A stretch of 64,000 nucleotides of DNA from Athripsodes cinereus. Taxonomy: Eukaryota > Arthropoda > Insecta > Trichoptera > Leptoceridae. The notes under the pieces are model-generated. The model was not told the DNA's origin. It worked only from the letters and a program-made list of their open reading frames with translations, and searched no databases. The DNA lies in contig OX388312.1 of the NCBI GenBank assembly GCA_947579605.1, forward strand, positions 19,615,313-19,679,312. Reading direction: 5' to 3'. Shown piece after piece: positions 22,650 through 34,100 of this stretch. Position numbers and translations under genes: made by a program. Position 1 is the stretch's first letter. Every line of letters starts with the position of its first letter.

Positions 22650-22915
22650 TAGAGCATGGGTGGCCAACCTTTTCAGCAGCCGGGCCAAATTTCAGAATGA
22701 GATTTCCTACCGGGCCGCACAAAAATATACTCCAAATATGGAACATTTGATAACTTAACTTCACCTTAAAACTTCTACCCCCCCCCCCCTCGTCGCTAAA
22801 TTTTCAAAACGGTATAGGAATTTGAAATGTTTCAAAACTCCTCGGTTTTCTTTTAGAGTATTTTCTCAAAATACCTCTTTCAAAAAAGTATCGGGTACTT
22901 CTACCGACTTTTATG
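22650..22915 (-). repeat. Fragment related to the hAT miniature element interior
   Basis: On the - strand, 22770-22915 repeats the GTAC-rich unit of the neighbouring hAT miniature element (C-run, GGTATAGGAATTTGAAATG, CTCCTCGGTTTTC). It is preceded at 22650-22700 by GGGTGGCCAACC..GCCGGGCC text that resembles the end of another hAT-like repeat. The ends are not defined. Confidence 0.5.
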
Positions 22916-22935
22916 TGTAATAGTTAACCATAAAC

Positions 22936-24340
22936 CATAGATATATATACTACATAACTGGATAAATAACTTCTATGATTTTGTATGTTCTTGGCGCGGT
23001 CCAAAAAATTCTAGCGTTTGACGTTTCTGTTAGGCAAAAGAGAAGTGCGTGTTTCCGTGTTTATAAGTGCGCTTTAAGGATTTTTCGACGTTTTAAATTA
23101 TAATTTACTCTCCTAATCGCTAAAATGGTTATTTCATGTTCGTCTTATAATTGCACAAATCGATGGAGTAAAGGGACTTTAAAATAATACTACTATAAGA
23201 CAAAAGTATACTAATAACTAATTACTTTTAGTAATGTTTAATATTTTATGATTATCTTTTAATTGAATCCGATGTATTAAGTATGATAGTTTCATATGCT
23301 GCAATATTATTTGTTATTTGAATGTATTTTAATTATTTTGTCATTAGATCTATTAATGCTTCAAAAATTATTGTATTTGCTTCATGGCAAAAATATACAG
23401 ATAACTTGTTTTATTTAAGTATTTACCCCAGTTTCCTGTGTTAACAATCCCGTGATTCCTATAATATTTGTTATATAAAATTATTTATATAAAATTATTA
23501 TATAAAATTTTGTATCGGATTACTCCGTGTACTTGGATTATTCCCTGATGGGATATATATTTCCGACGTTTCGGATGAACATGGTCAGCCATAATCATGT
23601 TTTTTTTTTTTAATTAAGATATAAATCAGAAATTATCTAAGAATAGAGAGAAGGAAGATAAAATGGTGATAATGAAATAAGTCTACATACGTGTATGTAG
23701 TTATAATTATGCTATCGTAAAAGAAAATAAGTAAAAATAATACTCTAGGGTTGTGTAGGTAATGTAGTAATAATATTATTTGAGTTCAAATAATTGATAT
23801 AGAGGGGAAAAAGATGGTAATGGCATAAATACGTATACACATATAATAAGTAATAATAGTAGTAAATAGATGTAATTTCTGGTGTTATAAAATTACCCCA
23901 GAAAATGCTGATAATTCCTATAATATTTATTTATTATATCCTATTTTAGTGAAATTACATTTTTTTAATACACATATTTGAGTTTAATTGGTCTTTATTT
24001 AAAATAAACGGTAAATTAAAAGTGAAATAAAATATTTCTTGTTATATTGGCTATAAAGGAGGCACCTTATTTAATCGTCGATTCCAGAAATATTTATCAA
24101 CTGTAAAAATATGACATCTGTATCATCATGTAGGTACACTGTTCATAATTAATTTTTGTGTAAGAAATCGATGATTACAATAACAGTTTCTGCGAGGCGA
24201 GGATTTTTAATAGCCTTTCATACTATGAAAATTCGGCCATTTTTAAACTTTTGCCTAACAGCACAATTTGCCGCCAAATTGTAAATGGCTCGCGATACGC
24301 GGCGAGTTATTCATCCAGTTATGTAGTATATATATCTATG
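22936..24340 (+). mobile_element. P-like DNA transposon, internally deleted, 8-bp target duplication
   Basis: The left terminus CATAGATATATATACTACAT (continuing AACTGGATAAATAAC) is repeated inverted at 24305-24340 with one mismatch over about 36 bp. CCATAAAC flanks both ends exactly (22928-22935 and 24341-24348). An 8-bp duplication, CA termini and a THAP-like start codon region just inside the left end together point to the P superfamily. The rest is AT-rich with no long frame, and includes a patch at 23545-23600 (TTCCGACGTTTCGGAT) that looks like a separate insertion. It is non-autonomous. Confidence 0.75.
23125..23187 (+). pseudogene. THAP-domain N-terminal stub of a P-like transposase
   Basis: The ATG at 23125 opens a 20-codon frame, MVISCSSYNCTNRWSKGT.., which ends at TAA 23185. 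It matches the start of THAP domains: a C..C pair four residues apart after an initial hydrophobic stretch, then an asparagine/arginine-rich turn. The C2CH zinc site is therefore cut after its first two cysteines. THAP domains bind transposon ends in P-element transposases and recur in host regulators. The flanking P-like TIRs make the transposon origin the better reading. Everything downstream is missing. Confidence 0.6.
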
Positions 24341-24348
24341 CCATAAAC

Positions 24349-25300
24349 ATATTTTGCAATTTCTCTATGGAAAAGTTCACCATAGATAAATTTTATAATT
24401 TCTTTCTTTTTTCTATGTAATTACGGACAAATAGCCTTTGCCAAAAAATAAAAATAGTCTACTGTTTCTAGCAAAGAGTATATATAAATTTATGCCCAGC
24501 TTCAAGGCAAACGAAGGCAAACAATAAATTAAAATATCAATATTAAATTTTAGAAGAGTATAATTATCAAAAAGCTGATCGTATTAATTATAAAGGAATA
24601 TTATCCACCTAGTACTAAAATGTGTTAGGATAAAAAGTTATAGGTACCTGAAATAAAACCAATTGTTATAAATCTTTTTAATCGATCCTATGTAAATACA
24701 AATACTAACGTATAGATAAATAAAGATTATGTAGGAAATAATACATATACCTACATAGTATTAGATTAATGATTCTTGTGATGACATTTCATTAATAAAA
24801 GATTTTAGAAATTTTTATTTGCTTTTTATAATGGTCCTTTTTAAAAAAAAATATTTGATTATAGACAATGCCATGCGGAAAGTCGACCATTAAGTCAGAA
24901 TCAAATTAATATGTGTACCATCCATTACCAAGTAGATAAATTGATTTTAGAATCATTACTTTTATCGTTTCGAACGTTCACAATAAATTTGTCAACTTAT
25001 ACATTTTTGTTTTGCTTTTTTTTTGTCGTCAGTCCGTTTTTGAACATGGCTAGCTATTATCGTCACAGATCGTTTTGGTTCTTATATTTCAAATTTATTT
25101 ACGTAACACTAAACATTTCAGTACTATATCCGGGATAAATGATTATGTAATATTATAATTTGACATAGATATGTACCTACTTACAGCTACTATATTCACA
25201 ATTTTGAGTACCTATCGCATGTTTCTAATTAACTTTTATTCGACAATATTAGTGTTTCAACAGATTTTCCATTTCTCACGATCAAAATAATGTGACCTCT
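24349..25300. other. AT-rich spacer, no gene seen
   Basis: No coding or RNA gene can be supported. A 75-codon frame at 24911-25138 has a hydrophobic composition expected from T-rich DNA and is not credible as a gene. Confidence 0.5.
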
Positions 25301-25308
25301 AACTACTA

Positions 25309-25792
25309 AGGGTCGTTCACATACGTTCACTTTCAGTGATCACTCCGGATGATCCTCCAAGATGAACAAGTGTGAACGGCCGTTTCATCGCTAGTGATCA
25401 CTAGCGATGACGGAGGAAAGCGATTACCACTCGTCATAATTTTGATGAAAGGTCCTTTCACTGAAACGATCATAAACAAGTTTCATCTTATTATTTGTTT
25501 TATTCACTATGAATTTGTATTGAATGTCAGAATCATATACAAAATTATTATGCAGTCGAGAGCTATATTAATTTATTTTAAGTGTTATTTTTCATTTTTG
25601 AATTTGTTTAATTATTTTTATACGAAAATACGCCAAACTACATACAACATGTCTGAGAGTGTTGACATGGCAGTGAAAGCATAGGATGAACAAATGTGAA
25701 CAGACGTGTTCACTTTCGATGAACAGGTTTGACCCTGACACTCTGGATGATCATCCAAAGTGAAGCAATGTGAATGCTACTTAAGTAATTTT
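25309..25792 (+). mobile_element. ~480-bp MITE (CACTCTGGATGATC family)
   Basis: The body from GGGTCGTTCACATACGTTCA to AAGTGAAGCAATGTGAATGC is repeated almost in full, inverted, at about 62445-62906. The ends are imperfect inverted repeats (CGTTCACATACGTTCAC versus CATTCACATTGCTTCAC). A self-complementary TCGCTAGTGATCACTAGCGA lies near 25387-25407. The 96-codon frame at 25394-25684 crosses the element and is not a credible gene. Superfamily not determined because no clean target duplication was found. Confidence 0.7.
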
Positions 25793-25799
25793 AATTAAC

Positions 25800-26484
25800 C
25801 CTCACGTAACCACGTGGTAAATTGAGTTTCCACTGCCAATTTAAAGTAGATTTTCTCAAAACCTATGCATCCCAATATTTTCAAAAAAATTGTAATCCTC
25901 CATTGAAGTGTTCTCAATACTTCTCAATTAAAAAAAATGCAAAAAATTTCTTTCTTCATCCCAAAAAAAAATATTTTTGAAAGACTGTCCTTACTTTCAT
26001 CCGTGTCAAGGTAGAATTTGAATTGCTAATATTTGCAACTTTATCAAAAGTGACAAATTCTCATTGTTTTGAACATATTATATGTTTGGCTAAGTGCCTT
26101 TTGTCTTACGTAAAATGATACCCCCTTGGTAGATGGCAAAGCAACACGAAACGTAATAATATTACTTAAAACTATGAAAATATTAACACTTTATCAAAAG
26201 GATCAATTATTTATACGCACTTGTTGCGTTGAGCATTATATAAATAATATAAATTTTACTAAAAGTCTTTTTACTATACACTATACCTATATCACAAAGT
26301 TATAATTATGTTGAGATCTTATTGCCATAATCATATTCGTTGGTTTGTACAGAGTGTCTCGTATATGTTTCATATTTGCAGTTAAATAATAAACCGTCAA
26401 TTTTATTGCTGTACAGTGAATATCACCGTTATTGTTATTTTATTGGAATCCTGGTAACAGAATCTACGTTGTATACATACATAC
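25800..26484. other. AT-rich spacer, no gene seen
   Basis: No supported feature; short frames only. Confidence 0.45.
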
Positions 26485-26811
26485 ATGTATGCAAGCGAAA
26501 CTTGGACATGGCTGAAGAAGGACGAGAGTGGAATAAATGCAGTGGAGATGCGATCACTGAGAAGAATGGTAGGTAAAACATTGAGTGATAGAGTAGGAAA
26601 TGAGGGTATTAGAAGAATGAGTGGATGCAAGAGGAGTGTTGTGGATAGAATGCGTGTAAATAAATTGAGATGGTTTGGTCATGTGGAGCGAATTGATGGT
26701 GTTAGATTGACGAAGAGGGTGTATTTATCTGATAGAGAGGGTATGAGAAAGCGCGGACGTCCAAGAACTACATTGCTTGACCACGTGGATCAAATTCAAC
26801 AATTTATATAG
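26485..26811 (+). mobile_element. LINE (RTE-type) C-terminal fragment, open frame of 108 codons
   Basis: The frame reads MYASETWTWLKKDESGINAV and later RVNKLRWFGHVER and RKRGRPRTTLLDHVDQI. These are hallmarks of the C-terminal segment downstream of RT in RTE-like LINEs. It is a 5'-truncated piece without the RT catalytic box. Parallel fragments lie at 30.9, 37.7 and 43.3 kb. Confidence 0.75.
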
Positions 26812-27267
26812 CGCTGTTTTGTAAAGTTTCTATCCCTCATACCTCAAAAATAACAATATACTGTATTTTCATTTTTCACGCAGTTGAGTGTAAGTTTTTA
26901 ATGTTCTCTATTTTTTGTTAAAATTATAGTTAGTGTTTACAAAAATAATTCGTTACATAGTTGTAATAATTCGTAGTATAATATTAGTTCTTCTTCCAAT
27001 AATGCATAATATTAGTTGAGTAGAAATCAAAGTGAAAGTTGAAAAATAGAAATCAAGAACTTACCTATATACCAATTGAATACTAATAACAATGACTGGA
27101 AGAAACCTAAATGATGCAGATATTGAAAAATACTTAGAAAATAGTGATTTGGAATATGAACCACGAAAAAAGAGTATATGAATTGTTTTACAAAATCAAA
27201 TATTTTTATAATTAAATAAATTATTATACACGCTGTATAACAAGTGTGAACACGACCCGTGCATACT

Positions 27268-27341
27268 ACTGCAAGTAGGTACAATACGTCGTTATGTCTC
27301 GTCCTGTCGAGACATAACGACGTATTGTACCTACTTGCAGT
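27268..27341. repeat. 74-bp perfect palindrome with 6-nt spacer
   Basis: The arms are 27268-27301 and 27308-27341, 34 bp each without mismatch, beginning ACTGCAAGTAGGTACAATAC. The spacer is TCCTGT. No flanking direct repeat was found. It lies about 800 bp upstream of the Tnpo3 start. Confidence 0.85.
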
Positions 27342-27910
27342 TAGCGGTTGCTGTCTCATCATTCTATGTCGGAAACGCATGGTTCCAGAAAAAAGCTGAT
27401 AATGATATGTTTTTCACATAATCCATGTATGTTATAAATATCGATCGATTCCTAATGAAATTCTCTACAAGATGACATAAATTAAATTTTGATTCATCAA
27501 GCCATAAGCTTGATATTTATAGATAAAGTTAGCGGTAAACTGAATTTACCACATGGGGCCGTATGTTTTGTTTTGAACACGGTAATTTAAAGGTTAACCT
27601 TCACTAAAAATAACACTCCGGTATTACTTATCCTAGACATTATTTATATAGGTCCCTAAAGTAATGTATGAGCATAAATCGAAAGAATTAATGCTTGTTT
27701 ATAACAAAATTGTTATGCGTATGAGGTAAAAAAGATCACAATCACTAGAGAATGGGTGCATTGCCTTAAAAAAAGAAGACGTACCTAATACGTAAAATAA
27801 ATTAAAACACAACCATTACCTCTTTAGAAAATAAATTTATTGTCTATGGTTTTCATAAACTAAATGTATTGTCTATGTCATGAAATATATATTTATTATT
27901 GTCTATGACC

Positions 27911-27955
27911 ACTGCCGGTTACGAAGTTGGTAGCCGGTGCCGGCTACCGAGGCAG
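27911..27955. repeat. GC-rich short repeat (second copy, inverted)
   Basis: GCCGGTTACGAAGTTGGTAG continuing CCGGTGCCGGCTACCGAGGC is the reverse complement of the block at 13031-13082. The patch is the strongest GC peak close to the Tnpo3 5' end. Confidence 0.5.
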
Positions 27956-28145
27956 CCCCTTATTATTATAGAAATGACAGATATAACCATAGAAAATAAT
28001 CATTTACTACGGATTTGCTATCACCGGATCACCGCATAAAAAATGGGTATCAAATTTGCGTCGATGACAGAACGGGCGACAGTTATTTACATGTGTTAGT
28101 TTATTGTTTGGAAAGCGTATACATTTAATCACTTTCCTTACAATC

Positions 28146-31100
28146 ATGGAGAACCCTCCTCCTTTGGAAGAAGTGTATCACGCTGTTAATGCACTTTACA
28201 ATGATCCGAACACTCACGAAAAGGAAAAAGCTTCTAATTGGTTAGGGAAATTACAGAAGTCTGTGAGTAAAAAATCGGCTATGTTTTTGAAATAATGTTT
28301 TTTCCTTCGTAACTCGTAAATTTCAACTAACCATTTATTTTCAGATTTATGCCTGGAAGGTTTCTGATGAATTGTTACATCAAAAGAGAAATTTAGAATC
28401 GTGTTATTTTGGAGCACAGACAATGCGATCAAAAATACAACAATCTTTTCGCGAATTACCAGAAGACTCTCATGTGTCCCTTAAAAACTCTCTCTTGGAA
28501 CATATTAGTCAAATTACACCTAACACCAATTTTGTGATTATAAATCAACTTTGTTTAGCGCTTGCAGATTTAGCTTTACAGATGGATCAGTGGAAGACAC
28601 CAGTGACGGATTTAATTGAGAACTTTGCCACAAGTAATGTGTGGGCTGTCATAGAAATACTTACATTCATTGCAGAGGAAGTAATGTATGGTTCTTTAAG
28701 ACTCGGTGCCAACAGAAGAAACGAAGTGCGAAAATATCTTTCCTCGAATGCTACAGTTGTGAATGATTTCCTGACACAGACATTGAATAATTCAGGAAAT
28801 AACACACAAATATCTACAAAAGTGATTAAGTGCTTAACTTCTTGGATTAGTTTGAAGGCAATAAATATAAATGAATTAGGTAAAAACGCTGTATTGGCAC
28901 ACGTGTTCCAAGTCCTGGGAGATCAATCTTGCTGTGGGAGGCTCCATGAGAGTGCAGCTGATTGTGTTTGTGGGCTTCTCAAGTGCTTGGAAGACAGTGT
29001 TGATAATCAAGAAATAGAATTGATCACTTTCAACAGTATAGCTGCCTTGGAGCCTTGTTATCACCTCGCTGTTGCTCAGGAAGATCAAGAAAGAGCACTT
29101 AACTTTAGTAGAATATTCACAGAACTAGCAGAATCATTCCTTGACAAAATTATTAGCTTTAGTCTGACAAATAAACAGTGTCACTTTGCAATGACATCTT
29201 TTGACTTGGTGCTGGTGAGTGTTGGTCACCATGATTATGAAATAGCTAACATATCGTATAATCTGTGGTGCAGATTATCTGACGAACTATACAAGAAAGA
29301 TAATGATGAATTAACCAGCATATTCAAACCTTATGTAGAACGTCTGATAGCAGCTTTGCTCAGACATTGTCAAATGGAACCAGATCATCAAGGTTTATTA
29401 AGCAAAGATGAAGAATTTTATGTAAGTTGTATGAAATATATTTATATTTTAATATTATATATTAACTGAAATTAAAATAATGATGCTATTTCTTCGCGTT
29501 TTTTGTAGGAATTTCGACGCAAAGTATCAGAATTAACAAGGGATATTATATTTGTAATTGGTTCCATTCACTGCTTTAAGCAACTGTTTATGTTATTGCA
29601 AGCCCCTAATATCACCTGGGAGTATACAGAAGCTGTTCTTTACATAATGCAATCTATTGCAAAAAATATAATACCGTGAGTATTTACCATATCAACAACT
29701 AAATAGATCAATGTCCTTTTCACATACCTACTGATATATTCAGGCTAGAAGAAAGTTTTTCATTAAAATAAATAATCCAGACACTTAGTAGCATTTTCAA
29801 AAATAGTTATTAATATTATTACTGTTAATTTAAAATTACAATAATTTATAAATAATTAAAACACTTATATTTTCACTATATTTATTTAAACTCAATATAA
29901 CAGTGTTTATAGGCAAATAGAGAATTTGAAAATATAACAGTGTTTTAATTATTTATAAATTATTATATATGAATTTTCACAGTGTGAACACAAACACCCT
30001 TCAACAATTGAAATTACAATGTTAGAAATACAAAAAGACATTCCTTATATTATATTTATAAACATATATTATATTTTTCTGTTTGTCTCATTAGGGTTTT
30101 TGGTCAGTGTGATGTTACTATATTAAGTCAGAGGGAGTTACATAACATGTGATGTTGTTTCAGGGATGAATATGAAGTGGTCCCTAAGGTGGTGGAAGCT
30201 ATCTTAAACATGCCAGAAAATGCTCATATAGCTGTACGTTACACCTCTATTCTGTTACTGGGGGAGCTCTGTGATTGGATACAGCAACAATCTCAATGTC
30301 TTGAGGCTACTCTAGATTGTCTTCTGAGGGCCTTACATGATCCCTTATTAGCTTCAGCTGCTGCACATGCCTTACAAGTAATTTTATTGCTTTCTATGGT
30401 TCTATAATATTTATCATATAGGGCAACATACCCAATTGGCGACACCTCTCCTGTAGCTAACACTTGGAGCATCAAAAAGCAAAAATAAGAAAACTGTACA
30501 AAATTTTATCAAAATTTCCATTCCACAATATAAATCAATCACTTGGCTCTCATTTGTATTGCATCTGTCACTTATACCACAAAAAAATCCAGTGCGTTTT
30601 TTGTTTAGAGCGGGATGCATGATATTGCTAAAATGTTTCGTTCCTAGCATATTGATAAAGAAACATGGAAAAGTTTTTGTATCACTAAATTATCAAAATA
30701 TTTTATAAATTTATTTACGATTCCACAATTATTAGTTGTATCGGGTTCAAATTTATAATGTGTTTTCCAATAGCTGATATGTGTCGCCGAGTTTTGTAAA
30801 TTGAGTGATATAATTATGTCGTTGGATTAGTAATTAAATATTTTAGAACCGTAGAATATTGTTCCTTTCAAAACACTCACCATTTGTCTATCTATCTATC
30901 TATTCCCTCACGCCGTATCCCAAGTGGGGGTAGGCAGAGAGAACAGAACGCCAATTAGATCTGTCCTTACATACTTCTTTCGCTTCCTCCACAGTCATAC
31001 AATGTCTCATGCATGCACGTCGATTTCTCTTACTCAAAACACGGCCGTCCTTGAGAATTTGATCTACATGTTCAAGCCAAGTAGTTCTCGGATGCCTGCG

Positions 31101-34100
31101 CTTCCTCACACTCCTTCTTTCAGCCAAGTATATCCTCTTTGTCATTCTTTCCTCTTCCATTCGTTCCACATGACCAAACCATCTCAATTTATTTACACGC
31201 ATTCTATCCACAACACTCCTCTTGCATCCACTCATTCTTCTAATATCCTCACTCTGTCACGCAACGTTTTATACCCTCTCACCATTTGTACTAAAAAAAA
31301 AATTAAAAAAGGTGATGAGAAAAGAATGCCGCTATATCTCTTTATATGTCTTTCAATATCCTCTATTTCCAATCGACCAATAAGAGTTATTTTTATGTTT
31401 ACGAAATGAACAGTTTATTTTTAGCCAATAGCATCATTGTCATAGACCTGGGCGAATCACATTAAATAGTATCAATACTTTCTCTTGATTAATATTTTCA
31501 GTGCGACACACATCAACATTACAAACTCAGGTGTGTGAGCCCATTTTGTTGATATCTTTTCATAAAGAGACATTTATTTACAACATTTATTTGTAAAAAA
31601 TATATCTACATGTAACTTATGATTTTTTATGGATATACAATCATTTTTAATGATTATAAAACAAAGAAATTTGTTTTATAAATATAATGGAAAATCTTGT
31701 ATGTTTTCGTCATTTAAAACAAGCGCCGTCATTTTGCGTAAGTGTATGTTAGTCTTAGAACCTTATACAAAACATGACAATTATGGTTTTAGGTGCATAG
31801 TGCTTAAAAATATAACATACAAAGAATTTCTTATTGATGTCAGAATATGTTTATTATATACTTACATTCATAGTAGTTATGCATTTTTTTATTGTGTGAG
31901 ATACACACCTCAGTTTTAAAATAAACATACTTACATTTTTTTGCTACACTAGTAAGAAGACGACAGTAAAAATTAAAGAAATAACTACTATCCCTTCATG
32001 GCATCCCACGAATGAGGTAACCGGTAGACCGTTTTCATGGAGTAAATATGCAAACTATTCTCTCCGTGTCAACAAAAAAATTATATTCAGGTTAGGTGGC
32101 ATACCCCATTGCTGAATTTAAGGGTGTAACTTAGTCAGTAATAACAATAGATATACATAGGTAAGTAGACTACCTATATAACAATAGGCTTTTATTGAAT
32201 GATTCTATTCAAAATAATTATAAGATAGGCATCAACATTAATATAATCTTTACATTATCTACCTAATCAGGATAATATTGTTATTGAAACACATTGACAG
32301 TGACGCTGAGAAAATAATTATATCCATCATTATCTCAAAACATGTTGCAAACACAATTTGGTATACCTATGCAAAATTATTTAAATTTACAAGTATATTA
32401 TAATCATTATACAATATTGTAGTACCCCTTCCTGCTGTATGGTTTAAAATAATAATAAACCGGGTAATTATAATACCGGGTTAATTGGAAGATATAACTG
32501 TTATTTTTATGACACTATTTTTTATGTAATGTTGTAACCAATGTACAGTGAAGAATAAAATAAATAAATAAAAATAAACTTTATTGCACAATTACCAAGT
32601 TATAAAACAATGTAATACAAATAAATGATACTGTGCAATGGGTGAGTAATTAATTAAAAGAATACACAATTTATAAATTCACAATTTTCATTAAGCGGAG
32701 CACCCGGGAATGAACAAAATAACTAGACAAGTCATTCAAGATGGGTGTAATATAGGTACAGGTATAAAATCAAAAATTTAATTAAAAATAATAATAAATA
32801 AAAACTCAAAGTAATTCAAATAAAAAACTGTTGTTTGCACTCATCAAAAATTATCTTTATTGTCTTTTACGTGAGTTATTCGAAATGATGTCTTTGATGC
32901 AACTCGAAAATTTACAGAATAGAGTGGGAGACCTATTTTTACAGGACACTCCACGGGGTTTTATAAATTTTAGTATTGTCACATGACCTGCATGTTTACA
33001 AGTACCTAGTACCATTAGTAGGTAAGTAAGAAATCTTTTATGATTGTTTATGATCAGGTTTTGTTTCTCCCGTGAAGTCTCCAAGAAAGGTATTTATATT
33101 ACATTTCGTTTAAGACATTTAACATCTTCAGTTCAGCAATGAGGTATGCCACCCATCTTGAATGTCTTCAATTTTATTGGCTCGAACAGTCCTCCATTGT
33201 CCAACTTGCATGTTTATTATGTCAGTTGGTTCGCTGGCTACCCTACTTATGTATAGGAAACATTGTAATGGTGTGAATGAATGAATGAATTTAGTTTCTT
33301 TCTTGAGGGCTATAAATTATAATGTGTGAAATATTTGACCTAAGCTAGGTATAAAAAATTGTTCTTCTATTATTTCGGCTTTTACTGCTTACCTCTTGTA
33401 ATAGTAGGTATTGCATTTGGCCTACTGATCTTACTTCAGGAGGTAATTTTCAATAGTAGTCAAATCCAAATTTGAAGTTTTGAGAAAAACGTGTTTTTTT
33501 GTGTAAAGAAATCTGAATAAAATATAATTGATTAGTGCAATCGTAAAGTGAGAATAAATGACAACAAATTCAATAAGATATAAAATAACAAGTGTTTTCA
33601 TAGAAGAAAAGGCAAAAAAAACACTTTATTGTTCGGATTTGACTATGTTTGTTAGTAACAAATGGATCTGACTACCTTTGAAGGTTACAATATTGGATTT
33701 GACTAAATTTGGCAGACACTTGTGGGCGGGGCTAAATCATTTTGACAGTTGATTAAAAATACACAGTGAGGGTTGTCAAAAATATTTTATTGCAAATTAC
33801 GTTATAAAATAATATTTCAGAACAAAAAAAATATATAATAATATGATAAATAAACATGTAACTGAAACCGACATAGACTCATAGACATTAAATCAAGTTG
33901 TCTATATCTAAATCAACAACAAATTCACAACATTCATCGACATCATTATTTTCTATTTCTCCATCTTCAGTCGGTTGATTCAAAAGGCATTTATAATAAT
34001 TTAAGTTTTCATTACTCTCCCACTCTTCCCCGTAATGTTTTGTCAGTAACTTCGCAACATCGTTAATTTTTTCCTTTTTTAAATTCGGTTTTTTATTCAC

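Larger units (their letters stand above)
26812..28145. other. Upstream region of Tnpo3
   Basis: No gene is seen here. The region holds the 74-bp palindrome, a triple ATTGTCTATG motif (27840-27905), and an inverted copy of the GC-rich short repeat at about 27911-27955. The Tnpo3 promoter must lie in the last few hundred bases before 28146; no clear TATA element or initiator can be assigned. Confidence 0.5.

Noticed and set aside
24911..25684. Membrane-protein-like ORFs of 75 and 96 codons
   Set aside because: Hydrophobicity follows from T-rich DNA, and the second crosses a MITE repeated elsewhere in inverted form.
26485..26811. Independent small gene of 108 codons
   Set aside because: It matches the C-terminal LINE phrase found at four other places in the window; no RT core and no separate gene structure.
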